Notes under the pieces: model-generated
Database searches by the model: none
Seen by the model: only the letters and a program-made list of their open reading frames with translations
What the model was told of the DNA's origin: nothing
Shown here: one piece after another, positions 16,181 through 24,280 of the stretch
Numbering within the stretch: the first letter of the stretch is position 1
How the letters are laid out: each line of letters begins with the position of its first letter
Position numbers and translations under genes: made by a program
Assembly: GCA_019347675.1 (NCBI GenBank)
Contig: JAHWKW010000026.1
Location: forward strand, 1 to 33,430
Source of the DNA: Actinomycetota bacterium
GTDB taxonomy: Bacteria > Actinomycetota > Nitriliruptoria > Nitriliruptorales > JAHWKO01
Length of the DNA stretch: 33,430 bases
Direction: 5' to 3'

Positions 16181-17425
16181 TCACCTGTCGTCGCGGGCGA
16201 GGCTGGCGGTCTCCAGGTCGAAGGCGTCGTGGATGGCACGCACCGCCGTCTCCACGTCGTCCTGGCGGACCACGACCGAGATCCGGATGGTCGAGGTCGA
16301 GATCATCTCGATGTTCACACCAGCCGTGGCGAGCGTCTCGAACATCTTGGCAGCCACACCCGGATGCGTCCGCATCCCCGCACCGACCAACGCCACCTTG
16401 GCCACGCCGCGGTCGAGGATCACGTCCTTGGCGCCGAGGTCGTCGAGGATCGATCGGATCAGGTCGGCAGCGTGGTCGGCGTCGTCACGCGGCACCGTGA
16501 ACGAGATGTCGGTGATCCCGTCGATCGAGACGTTCTGCACGATCATGTCCACGTTGACGTTGGCGTCCGCCAACGCGGTGAACATCTGCGCAGCGACGCC
16601 GGGGCGGTCCGGCACACCTTGCACGGTGACCTTCGCCTCGGTGGTGTCGTGCGCGATGCCCGCGATGTAGGCGTCCTCCATGGCTCTGGCGTCCTCCGGC
16701 CCGATCCACGTCCCGTCGTCGTTGGTGAACGAGGATCGGACGTGGACCAGCACGTCGTAGTTACGAGCGAACTCCACGGACCGGGTCTGCAGCACCCGGG
16801 CGCCCTGCGCCGCCAGCTCGAGCATCTCCTCGAACGACACGTAATGCAGCTTGCGGGCAAACGGCACCAGGCGCGGATCGGCGGTGTAGATCCCGTCCAC
16901 GTCGGTGTAGATCTCGCACACGTTGGCATGCAGCGACGCCGCCAGCGCCACCGCGGTGGTGTCCGACCCGCCCCTCCCCAGTGTGGTGACGTCCTTGGTG
17001 TCCTGCGACACCCCTTGGAACCCGGCGACGATCACGACGTCTCCGTCGGCGAGCGCCCCGCGCACCCGGCCGGGCGTGATGTCCACGATCCGGGCCTTGC
17101 CGTGCAGCGCGTCGGTGATGATCCCCGCTTGCGATCCGGTCAGCGACCGGGCTGAGACCCCCTCTGCGGCCAGCGCCATGGCCAGCAGAGACATCGAGAT
17201 GCGCTCGCCGGCGGTGAGCAGCATGTCCAGCTCGCGGCCGGGCGGGGCGGGTGCGATGCGCCGGGCCAGCTCCACCAGATCGTCGGTGGTGGTGCCCATC
17301 GCCGACACGACGACCACCACGTCGTGGCCTTCGGCTCTCGCCTGCGCGATCCGCGAGGCGACCCGTTTGATGCGCTCGACCTCCGCGACCGAGCTGCCGC
17401 CGTACTTCTGCACGATCAGGGCCAC
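16181..17425 (-). CDS. lysC: Aspartokinase (alpha, with possible internal beta product)
   Basis: Product of 414 residues with a GTG start. It phosphorylates aspartate, the first step to lysine, threonine and methionine. The kinase domain (1-240) shows [25 protein letters not shown], the [16 protein letters not shown] signature and [15 protein letters not shown]. Two ACT domains follow (about 255-330 and 335-410), the allosteric sites for lysine/threonine feedback. Length fits the actinobacterial alpha subunit. Met249 (16681) begins [20 protein letters not shown], closely like the start of the beta subunit made from an internal site in Corynebacterium; a GGAGGA lies about 10 bases before it. 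asd follows after 4 bases. Confidence 0.96.
   Translation of the reverse strand: MALIVQKYGGSSVAEVERIKRVASRIAQARAEGHDVVVVVSAMGTTTDDLVELARRIAPAPPGRELDMLLTAGERISMSLLAMALAAEGVSARSLTGSQAGIITDALHGKARIVDITPGRVRGALADGDVVIVAGFQGVSQDTKDVTTLGRGGSDTTAVALAASLHANVCEIYTDVDGIYTADPRLVPFARKLHYVSFEEMLELAAQGARVLQTRSVEFARNYDVLVHVRSSFTNDDGTWIGPEDARAMEDAYIAGIAHDTTEAKVTVQGVPDRPGVAAQMFTALADANVNVDMIVQNVSIDGITDISFTVPRDDADHAADLIRSILDDLGAKDVILDRGVAKVALVGAGMRTHPGVAAKMFETLATAGVNIEMISTSTIRISVVVRQDDVETAVRAIHDAFDLETASLARDDR
16675..16700 (-). promoter_or_regulatory. Possible internal ribosome site for a LysC beta subunit
   Basis: On the minus strand GGAGGA (16697-16692) precedes an in-frame ATG at 16681-16679 by about 10 bases. 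A product from here would be 166 residues and contain only the ACT regulatory domains, as in the alpha2beta2 aspartokinases of Corynebacterium and Bacillus. Spacing is slightly long, so use is likely but not certain. Confidence 0.45.
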
Positions 17426-17491
17426 GTGCGCCTCGGTCCGGCTGGCTGATGTGGGGCGCTGGGGCTTCCCAGGATGGCTGACCAGCGTACC

Positions 17492-17742
17492 GCTACCGTC
17501 ATGCGCCGTGACGGCGGGGCGGGTTGGTGGCGTCGTGGCCGGGCGGGCGGTTGGGCTGCCGTCACGCGTCGTGACGGCGGGGCGGGTTGGTGGCGTCGTG
17601 GCCGGTCGGGCGGTTGGGCTACCGTCGCGCGTCGTGACGGCGGGGCGGGTTGGTGGCGTCGTGGCCGGTCGGGCGGTTGGGCTACCGTCACGCGTCGTGA
17701 CGGCGGGGCGGGTTGGTGGCGTCGTGGCCGGTCGGGCGGTCG
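17492..17742 (+). repeat. 63-bp tandem repeat, about four copies, carrying in-frame GTG starts
   Basis: Units begin at 17508, 17571, 17634 and 17697 (period exactly 63), and a partial unit end begins at 17492. The units differ at only a few bases. Each starts GTGACGGCGGGGCGG, and each GTG is in frame with the archease gene; period 63 keeps the frame. Before each GTG lies TACCGT or a close variant (TGCCGT before 17571), which fits TANNNT and could be a -10 element of a leaderless promoter. The repeat thus multiplies the 5' end of the gene. Confidence 0.9.
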
Positions 17743-18566
17743 CGCTCCTGGCCAGCGCCGCCCTGATCCTGGCGATGTTCCTCCCGTGGACGGGCGACGG
17801 AACGCTGGCGCTCGACCTCGGCCTGCGCTCGTGGGGACGACGCGCGGGACAACCGACGGTGGCGTTCGGGCTCGTGATGATCGCTGCGTTGCCGTCGCTC
17901 GCCGCCGTCCTGGGAGACGCAGCCTGGCCGCGGCTGGTCGCCGCGGTCGCCGCTGGCGGCCTGGCCCTGTCATGGCTGGCGGTGGGACCCGACGGGGGAC
18001 TGACCGCCGGTGTCGTCGCGACGCTGATCGGAGCGGTCGGGCTCCTCGCCGCGGCCGCGTTCGCCAGCGCTTCGCCTGCCGGTGGCTCGGCGGGCGCGGG
18101 CGGCGGGCCACTGCACGAGGGTCGGGCGACATCGGACCGAGACGAGCGTCCCCAGGCCGGTTTCGCCGTGCGGGATCACACCGCCGACATGGCGTTCGAG
18201 GCGTGGGGTTCCACGCGGGGCGCGTGCTTCACGCAGGCTGTCCGGGCGCTGGTCAGCTCGTTCGCCGACACGACCGACGTCGCGTCCGACGGCCGCCACG
18301 CAGTCGCGTTTGGACCCGCCGCTGACGAGGACCTCCTCGTCGACCTCCTCGACGAGGTGATCTACCTCCTCGACGCCCGCGGCGTCGTCCCGGTGGGCGG
18401 CGAACTCGTCGACGAGCCCGACGGGGGCATCAGCGGCGAGCTCGAGGTCGCCCCGGTCGAGCGAGTCCGTCCCGCCGGGGCCGTCCCGAAGGCGGTCACC
18501 CACCACGCACTGCAGGTCCAGGCGGGACCGCAGGGTTGGCGCTGCCACGCGGTGATCGACGTGTGA
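17508..18566 (+). CDS. Archease with N-terminal four-helix membrane domain
   Basis: Product of 352 residues from the first repeat GTG, or 289 from the last (17697). Residues about 1-78 come from the tandem repeat; about 79-170 hold four hydrophobic helices ([69 protein letters not shown]); a Gly/Ala/Ser linker follows; residues about 221-352 are archease ([43 protein letters not shown], ending VIDV). Archease promotes guanylylation of RtcB, whose gene lies about 0.8 kb downstream. Normal archease is a free cytosolic protein of about 140 residues. A separate archease could start only at GTG 18168, leaving one residue before DHTAD and no clear ribosome site, so the fusion looks real. Start uncertain. 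Confidence 0.75.
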   Translation: MTAGRVGGVVAGRAVGLPSRVVTAGRVGGVVAGRAVGLPSRVVTAGRVGGVVAGRAVGLPSRVVTAGRVGGVVAGRAVALLASAALILAMFLPWTGDGTLALDLGLRSWGRRAGQPTVAFGLVMIAALPSLAAVLGDAAWPRLVAAVAAGGLALSWLAVGPDGGLTAGVVATLIGAVGLLAAAAFASASPAGGSAGAGGGPLHEGRATSDRDERPQAGFAVRDHTADMAFEAWGSTRGACFTQAVRALVSSFADTTDVASDGRHAVAFGPAADEDLLVDLLDEVIYLLDARGVVPVGGELVDEPDGGISGELEVAPVERVRPAGAVPKAVTHHALQVQAGPQGWRCHAVIDV

Positions 18567-19333
18567 CCGACGGGGTGCATCACTTGGCCAGAGACGGGTT
18601 CGCTGCAGCCGCTGACGCCTACGAACGCGGCCGCCCGGGCTACCCCCCGGACGCGGTGACGTTCCTGGCGTCTGCGTTGGGCCTGCAGGCGGGGCGGGTG
18701 GTCGTCGACGTGGGTGCCGGCACGGGGAAGCTGACCCGCGCCCTGGTCACCACCGGCGCGGACGTCGTCGCGGTGGAGCCGGTCGACGCGATGCGTGACC
18801 GCCTCGCCGACGAGTTGCCCACCGTCGACGTGCGCGACGGTACGGCCGAAGCGATGCCCGTCGACGATGCCGCCGCCGACGCCGTCACGGCCGGCCAGTC
18901 GTTCCACTGGTTCGACGGCCCGCGAGCGCTCGCCGAGCTCCGTCGTGTCCTGCGCCCTCGCGGGCGGCTCGGCTTGGTCTGGAACGTCCGTGACGAGTCG
19001 GTCGGTTGGGTGGCGCGGCTGAGCGCGGTCATCGAGCCGTATTCCAAGGACGCGCCCCGCCACGCGCGCGGCGCCTGGAAGCGCGCGTTCGACGAGACGG
19101 GCGGGTTCGGCCGCTTGCGGCTGCGGTCGTTCCGCCACGCGTCGGCTCTGACCGTCGATCAGGTCGTGGACCGCTACCTGTCGATCAGCTTCATCGCGGT
19201 GCTCGACGAGGCCGAGCGTGTGACGGTCGAAGCCGCGATCCGCGACGTGCTGTCCTCCGACCCCGACACAGGCGGCCGCGTTCGCGTCCAACACCCGTAC
19301 CGCACCGACGTGTACTGGACCCAGCGCAGCTGA
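18563..19333 (+). CDS. Class I SAM-dependent methyltransferase
   Basis: Product of 256 residues; GTG 18563 overlaps the archease stop (GTGA). A longer in-frame ATG (18536) would lie inside the archease gene. It begins HLARDGFAAAADAYERGRPG, then has SAM-binding motif I VVVDVGAGTGKLTRAL (about 45-60), the acidic residue of motif II in VVAVEPVDAMRD, and QSFHWFDGPRALAELRRVLR with a WNVRDES strand. This is a common actinobacterial Methyltransf_11-type family with unknown substrate. Position between archease and rtcB could hint at RNA metabolism, but sequence does not show that. Ends convergently with rtcB, 19 bases apart. Confidence 0.88.
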   Translation: MTDGVHHLARDGFAAAADAYERGRPGYPPDAVTFLASALGLQAGRVVVDVGAGTGKLTRALVTTGADVVAVEPVDAMRDRLADELPTVDVRDGTAEAMPVDDAAADAVTAGQSFHWFDGPRALAELRRVLRPRGRLGLVWNVRDESVGWVARLSAVIEPYSKDAPRHARGAWKRAFDETGGFGRLRLRSFRHASALTVDQVVDRYLSISFIAVLDEAERVTVEAAIRDVLSSDPDTGGRVRVQHPYRTDVYWTQRS

Positions 19334-19352
19334 CAGCGCTGCGCGGCCGGCT

Positions 19353-20783
19353 TCAGCCTTTCACGACGCCCAGCGGGCGCAGCCGCGCCACGCGGCGCGC
19401 CAGGCGCGCCTCCTCGCACACCCCCACCACGGCATCGACGTCCTTGTAGGCGTAGGGCGCCTCCTCGGGCAGGTCCCGCTGCGACTCCTCACGCACCACG
19501 ATGCCTCGAGCCTCGAGCTCGCGGTGCAGGGCCGACCCGTCCTGCTGCCCCTTGGCTTGCTTGCGGCTCATCGTCCGACCCGCCCCGTGACAGGCGGAGA
19601 AGAAGGCCGCACCGCCCTCCACGCCGGTCAGCACCCACGACCCCGTCCCCATCGAGCCGGGCACCAGCGTTGGCTGTCCGAAGGGACGCAGCTCGTCGGG
19701 GAGATCCGGATGGCCCGGGGCAAGCGCGAGCGTCGCTCCCTTGCGGTGCACGCACAGGGTCCGCTCCCGCCCGTCGACCGGGTGACGCTCGATCTTGGCG
19801 AGGTTGTGCGACACGTCGTACAGCAGCTCGAGATCGCGGTGGCCCGTGATCTGTCCGAACGCGTCCCGCACCGCCTCGCCGAGCAACTGTCGGTTCGCCC
19901 GGCCGAAGTTCGCTCCGGCTGCCATCGCTTGCAGGTAGGCCTTGCCCTGGGTCGATTCGACCGGGGCGCAGGCCAGCTGACGGTCGGGGACCGCGATCCC
20001 GTAGGCTTCCATCGCCGGCTTCATCCTGCGGACGTGGTCCTGGCAGATCTGGTGGCCGAGACCGCGTGAGCCGGTGTGGATCATCACCGCCACCTGCCCC
20101 TCGTGCAGCCCGAACCCCTGGGCGACGTCGGCGTCGACGACCTGTTCGACGTACTGGATCTCCAAGAAGTGGTTGCCCGACCCCAAGCTGCCGACCTGCG
20201 CGATGCCGCGGTCGACCGCGCGGTTGCTCACCCGTGTGGGGTCGGCGTCGGGCAGGAACCCGCGGTCCTCGGTGCGTTCGAGGTCGCGTTCGGTCCCCTT
20301 GCCGCGCTCGACCGCGTACGCCGAACCGCGCAGCAGGATCTGCGCCAGCTTTTCCTCGTCGTCGATGTCCCACACCGCGCCCCGCCCAAGGCCGCGCGGG
20401 ATCTCCCGGTCGAGTCGGTCCATCAGGTTGTCGCGGTGGGCACGCAGCTCGTCGCGGTCCATCGGGGCGATCAGGAGCCGGACCCCGCACGAGATGTCGA
20501 AGCCGACGCCGCCTGGCGAGACGATGCCCCCCTCTGCGACGTCGAACGCGGCGACACCCCCGATCGGGAAGCCGTACCCCCAGTGCATGTCCGGCATCGC
20601 GAAGCTGGCCTCGACGATCCCCGGCAGGGTCGCGACGTTGGCGACCTGCTGCAGCGACTCGTCCTCCTGGATGTCGGGGAGCAGCTCCTGCGACGCGTAC
20701 ACCATTCCCGGGACGCGCATGGCACCGGTGGGGTCGATGCGCCACCGGAACGGTGTCTCCTCGACCAGCTGGATGTCGACCAT
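19353..20783 (-). CDS. rtcB: RNA-splicing ligase RtcB
   Basis: Product of 476 residues, the normal bacterial length. ATG 20783 is preceded by AAGGAGG; the open frame continues upstream but without a gene. RtcB joins RNA 3'-phosphate or 2',3'-cyclic phosphate ends to 5'-OH ends using GTP and Mn2+. Conserved parts: [32 protein letters not shown] (metal-binding Cys), [21 protein letters not shown], and [10 protein letters not shown], which carries the His that takes GMP. Archease, its activator, is encoded nearby on the other strand. In other bacteria RtcB serves RNA repair after stress; here no RtcR regulator is seen. Confidence 0.96.
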   Translation of the reverse strand: MVDIQLVEETPFRWRIDPTGAMRVPGMVYASQELLPDIQEDESLQQVANVATLPGIVEASFAMPDMHWGYGFPIGGVAAFDVAEGGIVSPGGVGFDISCGVRLLIAPMDRDELRAHRDNLMDRLDREIPRGLGRGAVWDIDDEEKLAQILLRGSAYAVERGKGTERDLERTEDRGFLPDADPTRVSNRAVDRGIAQVGSLGSGNHFLEIQYVEQVVDADVAQGFGLHEGQVAVMIHTGSRGLGHQICQDHVRRMKPAMEAYGIAVPDRQLACAPVESTQGKAYLQAMAAGANFGRANRQLLGEAVRDAFGQITGHRDLELLYDVSHNLAKIERHPVDGRERTLCVHRKGATLALAPGHPDLPDELRPFGQPTLVPGSMGTGSWVLTGVEGGAAFFSACHGAGRTMSRKQAKGQQDGSALHRELEARGIVVREESQRDLPEEAPYAYKDVDAVVGVCEEARLARRVARLRPLGVVKG

Positions 20784-20941
20784 GGCGATCCTCCTTCCCG
20801 ACGGTCTCGGTGCGCACGTGGAACGCAGGCCCGGGTGGCCACGCCGGGCGCCGGCTGCATGCTGCCGGCCGGGCGGCGGGTCTCGGCGCTGCTGTGGGCG
20901 CGTTCGGCGCTGCTCCAGTCGGTCGACGCTGCGGCGGGGCG

Positions 20942-21586
20942 CTAGCCGCGCGAGCCTGCCAGGTGCTTGTCGAACCAGCGCACCGCGTGTTCGGCGACCT
21001 CGTCGAGTTTGCCCGGCTCCTCGAACAGGTGACTGGCTCCCTCGACGATCACGACCTCGTGCTCTCCCCTCAGCCGCTGTGCGGCCTCCTCGTTCAACCC
21101 GATCACCGCCGTGTCCAACCCGCCGATGATCAGCAGCGTCGGTGTGATCACCTCGGCGAGCCGGTGTTCGGCTAGGTCCGGTCGGCCGCCACGGGACACG
21201 ACCGCCCCGACCCTGTCGGGCAGGTCCGCGGCTGCCGTCAACGCCGCGGCTGCGCCGGTGCTCGCGCCGAACAGACCGATCTGAAGGCCGCTGGCGTCGG
21301 CCTCCTGGTCGACCCACCGGGCGGCGTCCAGCAGCCGCTGGCCGAGGAGCCCGATGTCGAAGACGTTGGCGCGGTCGCCCGCCTCCTCGGATGTGAGCAG
21401 GTCGAAGAGCAGTGTGGCGAACCCGGCGTCGTTCAGGATCCGCGCGACGTGCTGGTTGCGTGGGCTGTCGCGGCTGCTGCCGCTGCCGTGCGCGAACAGC
21501 ACCACACCCCCGGCCCCGTCTGGCACCTCCAGGTAGCCGGGCAGGGCGAGCCCGCTTCCCACGTCGACGCGGACGTCACGCGGCAT
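20942..21586 (-). CDS. Alpha/beta hydrolase (dienelactone hydrolase family)
   Basis: Product of 214 residues; GAGGAGG lies 6 bases before ATG 21586, which overlaps the end of the upstream gene by 11 bases. The fold begins [16 protein letters not shown] (oxyanion-hole region) and [14 protein letters not shown]; the nucleophile is in [13 protein letters not shown]; the acid is probably Asp in [13 protein letters not shown]; the catalytic His is in [12 protein letters not shown]. Such short hydrolases often sit beside or are fused to phosphoribosyltransferases, exactly as here. Substrate unknown. A 158-base gap with no feature I recognise separates it from rtcB. Confidence 0.9.
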   Translation of the reverse strand: MPRDVRVDVGSGLALPGYLEVPDGAGGVVLFAHGSGSSRDSPRNQHVARILNDAGFATLLFDLLTSEEAGDRANVFDIGLLGQRLLDAARWVDQEADASGLQIGLFGASTGAAAALTAAADLPDRVGAVVSRGGRPDLAEHRLAEVITPTLLIIGGLDTAVIGLNEEAAQRLRGEHEVVIVEGASHLFEEPGKLDEVAEHAVRWFDKHLAGSRG

Positions 21587-22232
21587 CGCCGCCTCCTCGC
21601 TCTTCGTACGCGCGGGACAGCAGCTCGACGACCTCGTCGTCGCGGGTCTGGCCGAAGTCGCTGTACCAGGATCCCACCGCCATGAACGAGGCGGGAGTCT
21701 CGAGCGCGATCACTTGGTCGTAGTCGTCCTTCAGCGCCTGCACGCTATCGGGTGGTCCGACCGGGACGGCCAGCACCGCCCGTTCCACGCCCCGTTCGCG
21801 CAGGACCTTCGCCGCGGCCGAGGCGCTCACCCCGGTGGCGATCCCGTCGTCGACCACGACCGCGGTGCGGCCTTCGATGGCGACGGCCGGGCGGCCGCTG
21901 CGGTAGCGCTGCAGGCGGCGGTCGAGTTCCTCGCGCTCCTCGTCGATGGTCGACTGCAGGTCAGCCCGCGACAACCCCAGCCGCGACAGGGAGCCCTGAT
22001 CGAGGAGCAGGACGTCGTCCTCGCCGACCGCCCCGACGCCGAACTCGGGGTTGTGCGGGGCGCCGACCTTGCGCACGACGAGCACGTCCAGCGGCGCGTT
22101 CAGCGCCTGCGCCACCTCGTAGGCGACCGGCACGCCACCGCGCGGAAGGCCGAGGATCACCGGTTCCTCGGAGGCGAGGTCGCTGACACGCTGGGCCAGC
22201 CGACGACCGGCGTCCCGTCGGTTCTCGAACAT
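21576..22232 (-). CDS. Phosphoribosyltransferase-family protein
   Basis: Product of 218 residues from ATG 22232. GGAGG is only one base before the ATG, an unusually short spacing, but the sequence MFENRRDAGRRLAQRV is the usual N-terminus of this family, so the start is kept. PRPP loop: VVVDDGIATGVSASAA (about 118-133). GLPRGGVPVAYEVAQAL is the N-terminal phosphate-binding region. The C-terminal YSDFGQTRDDEVVELL is typical of the group associated with dienelactone-hydrolase-like partners. Substrate unknown; the type I PRTase fold is clear. Its 3' end overlaps the hydrolase start, so the two are translationally coupled. Confidence 0.9.
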   Translation of the reverse strand: MFENRRDAGRRLAQRVSDLASEEPVILGLPRGGVPVAYEVAQALNAPLDVLVVRKVGAPHNPEFGVGAVGEDDVLLLDQGSLSRLGLSRADLQSTIDEEREELDRRLQRYRSGRPAVAIEGRTAVVVDDGIATGVSASAAAKVLRERGVERAVLAVPVGPPDSVQALKDDYDQVIALETPASFMAVGSWYSDFGQTRDDEVVELLSRAYEERGGGDAA

Positions 22233-22279
22233 GCCTCCAGGGTGGCAGACGACCGGCCCCTGGCAGCATGAACGCCTGG

Positions 22280-23659
22280 TCATGTCCGCGGCTGGGCTGG
22301 CCGACCGGAACTGTCCTCGTCGTCGAGGAGCGCGCGGAACGGCAGCCGAGCTTGCACCTCGACGGCGGCTGCCCATGCAGCACCCACCGCGGCACCGAAC
22401 AGGACACCGGTCAGCGACGCGTCTGCGGTGACCAGCTCCGCGACGCCGACCACCACGATGGCGAACACCCCGGCCGCGACCCACTTGACGGCAGTGGCCC
22501 ACTCCAGACGGGTGCCGGCCACCGCGACCAGGTGCGCGGCCAGAGCCGCGACGACCGCCACCGCCGTGGACGGGAACTCGGTGGCGGCGATGCGTTCGGT
22601 CACGATCGTCCGGGCCACGATCGCGATCCCCGCTGCCCCGACGGCCCCCACGACGACACGTAACGCAGCCCGCACGGACGTTCGCCGCCACGCGTAGACG
22701 GCTATCAGCAACGTCGGTGCGGACAGCCACGGCAATTCGAACGTGCCGGCCACGACCTCGGACACCGCGGCGGCCGTCGGCGTCCGCACCTGTTCGAACC
22801 AGCCCCGCACCGGCGGATCGAACGCGGCGAGACCCTCCAACCCGCGCACGTCGTTCAGCACGGCACCGGCCAGGGTCGCGCCCGCCGCGACGACCAGGAG
22901 GCCGAGCGTGAGGTTCAGCCCCCGTGCGATCGTCGGGTCGAATCTCCGGCCGAGCCACCGCAGCTGCGCCCCGTACCGACGACGTAGCCAACGCGCCGGC
23001 CGGGTGCCGACGATCCGTTCGGCGAAGGCCCTCAGGCGCTGTGGCTCGCGCATCGCCCGGCGTGCCGCGACGCGGATGAGGAAGGCCACCACGATGAGGA
23101 GCAGCACCAGCAAGGACGCGGGCCCGGCGTACCGCTGGATCACGCGCCACGACCGACCAGCGACGTAGCCCAGGGAAACGAACGACACCGCCCACACCAA
23201 CGCGCTGGGAACACTGAACAGCAGGAACCGGCCGTAGGGCATCCGGCTCAGCCCGGCCACGAACGGCAGGAACGTCCGCAGGACGGTCGCCCACCGTCCG
23301 AGCGCGACCGCGCTGCCACCCCGATCCTTGAAGTACTCCGCCGTGCGGTCGATGCGTTCCCCGAAGCGCGCACGGACCGGTTCCCACTCCGCCAGCTGGC
23401 GTCCCCAGCGCCGACCCAGCCAGTACCCGGTCGAGTCCCCGAGCGCCGCGGCGACCGCGGCGACCGCGGCCATCGTGACCAGCGAGACCTGGTCCTCTGC
23501 GGCCAGGACCCCGCCGAGCACCATGGCGGTCTCCCCGGGCGTCACCAGCCCCAGGAACGCCGCCGCCTCGCCGTACGCCAGCAGACCGATCACGGTGTAC
23601 GCGACCGGACCGCTCATACCAAGGACCGCGTCGATGACCGACTGGATCAGACTCTCCAC
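22280..23659 (-). CDS. DedA-family membrane protein fused to degenerate PAP2-like domain
   Basis: Product of 459 residues with a GTG start 18 bases after recR. Residues 1-200 are DedA/SNARE-associated: AFLGLVTPGETAMVLGGVLA, then GDSTGYWLGRRWG, and the FGRWATVLRTFLPFVAG-like segment with conserved Arg and Pro. Residues about 255-440 contain five or more helices with the outline of a PAP2 lipid phosphatase, but key residues are gone: the PSGH motif reads FPSTAVAV, and the SR-x5-H region reads ELVTADASLTGVLFG, with no His. So the first part probably acts in lipid transport across the membrane, while the second is likely inactive or rebuilt. Ends with a short polar tail. Confidence 0.85.
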   Translation of the reverse strand: MESLIQSVIDAVLGMSGPVAYTVIGLLAYGEAAAFLGLVTPGETAMVLGGVLAAEDQVSLVTMAAVAAVAAALGDSTGYWLGRRWGRQLAEWEPVRARFGERIDRTAEYFKDRGGSAVALGRWATVLRTFLPFVAGLSRMPYGRFLLFSVPSALVWAVSFVSLGYVAGRSWRVIQRYAGPASLLVLLLIVVAFLIRVAARRAMREPQRLRAFAERIVGTRPARWLRRRYGAQLRWLGRRFDPTIARGLNLTLGLLVVAAGATLAGAVLNDVRGLEGLAAFDPPVRGWFEQVRTPTAAAVSEVVAGTFELPWLSAPTLLIAVYAWRRTSVRAALRVVVGAVGAAGIAIVARTIVTERIAATEFPSTAVAVVAALAAHLVAVAGTRLEWATAVKWVAAGVFAIVVVGVAELVTADASLTGVLFGAAVGAAWAAAVEVQARLPFRALLDDEDSSGRPAQPRT

Positions 23660-23677
23660 GGCGCGAGCCCCGAGGGT

Positions 23678-24274
23678 CTACAGGTCGCGGCGCCCCGCGA
23701 ACGCCCGCCCCAACGTGACCTCGTCGGCGTAGTCGAGGTCGCCGCCGACCGGGAGGCCGCTGGCGATCCGCGTGACGCGTACGCCCAACGGGCGGACCAG
23801 TCGGCTGAGGTACGACGCGGTGGCCTCCCCCTCGACGTTGGGGTTTGTCGCGAGGATGATCTCGGTCACACCTTCGGTGTCGAGCCGACCGAGGAGCTCC
23901 TTGACGTGCAGGTCGTCGGGACCGATCCCGTCGATCGGTGAGATCGCCCCGCCGAGCACGTGGTAGCGCCCGCGGAACTCGCGGGTGCGTTCGATCGCGA
24001 TCACGTCACGGGGCTCCTCGACCACGCACAGCAGCGCGGGATCGCGGCGGGGGTCGCGGCAGATGCGGCACTCGTCGTGCTCGGCGACGTTCCAGCACCG
24101 CCGGCAGAACCGCACCCGCTCCTTGACCTCGACGATCGCCTCCGCGAGCCGGCGTGCGTCGGCCGGGTCTGCCTGCAGCAGGTGGAACGCCAGGCGCTGG
24201 GCGCTCTTGGGCCCGATCCCCGGCAGCCGCCCGAGCTCGTCGATCAGGTCCTGCACCGCACCCTCGTAGAGCAC
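23678..24274 (-). CDS. recR: Recombination protein RecR
   Basis: Product of 198 residues, full length, with a GTG start six bases after the dnaX stop. Works with RecF and RecO to load RecA on gapped DNA. The helix-hairpin-helix is in [20 protein letters not shown]; the zinc finger has four cysteines ([17 protein letters not shown]); the Toprim domain starts [17 protein letters not shown] and continues to [17 protein letters not shown]. The dnaX-recR order is widely conserved in bacteria. No defect seen. Confidence 0.96.
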   Translation of the reverse strand: MLYEGAVQDLIDELGRLPGIGPKSAQRLAFHLLQADPADARRLAEAIVEVKERVRFCRRCWNVAEHDECRICRDPRRDPALLCVVEEPRDVIAIERTREFRGRYHVLGGAISPIDGIGPDDLHVKELLGRLDTEGVTEIILATNPNVEGEATASYLSRLVRPLGVRVTRIASGLPVGGDLDYADEVTLGRAFAGRRDL

Positions 24275-24280
24275 CGCTGC

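Noticed and set aside
16923-17507. N-terminal extension of the archease frame through lysC
   Set aside because: This part is antisense to the well-conserved lysC kinase region; the frame is open only because of high GC.
17492-17742. CRISPR array
   Set aside because: The 63-bp units repeat over their whole length with no variable spacers, and they are in frame with a gene.
21576-23387. 603-codon minus frame including the phosphoribosyltransferase
   Set aside because: Only the last 218 codons fit the family; the upstream part is a shadow of the DedA/PAP2-like gene.
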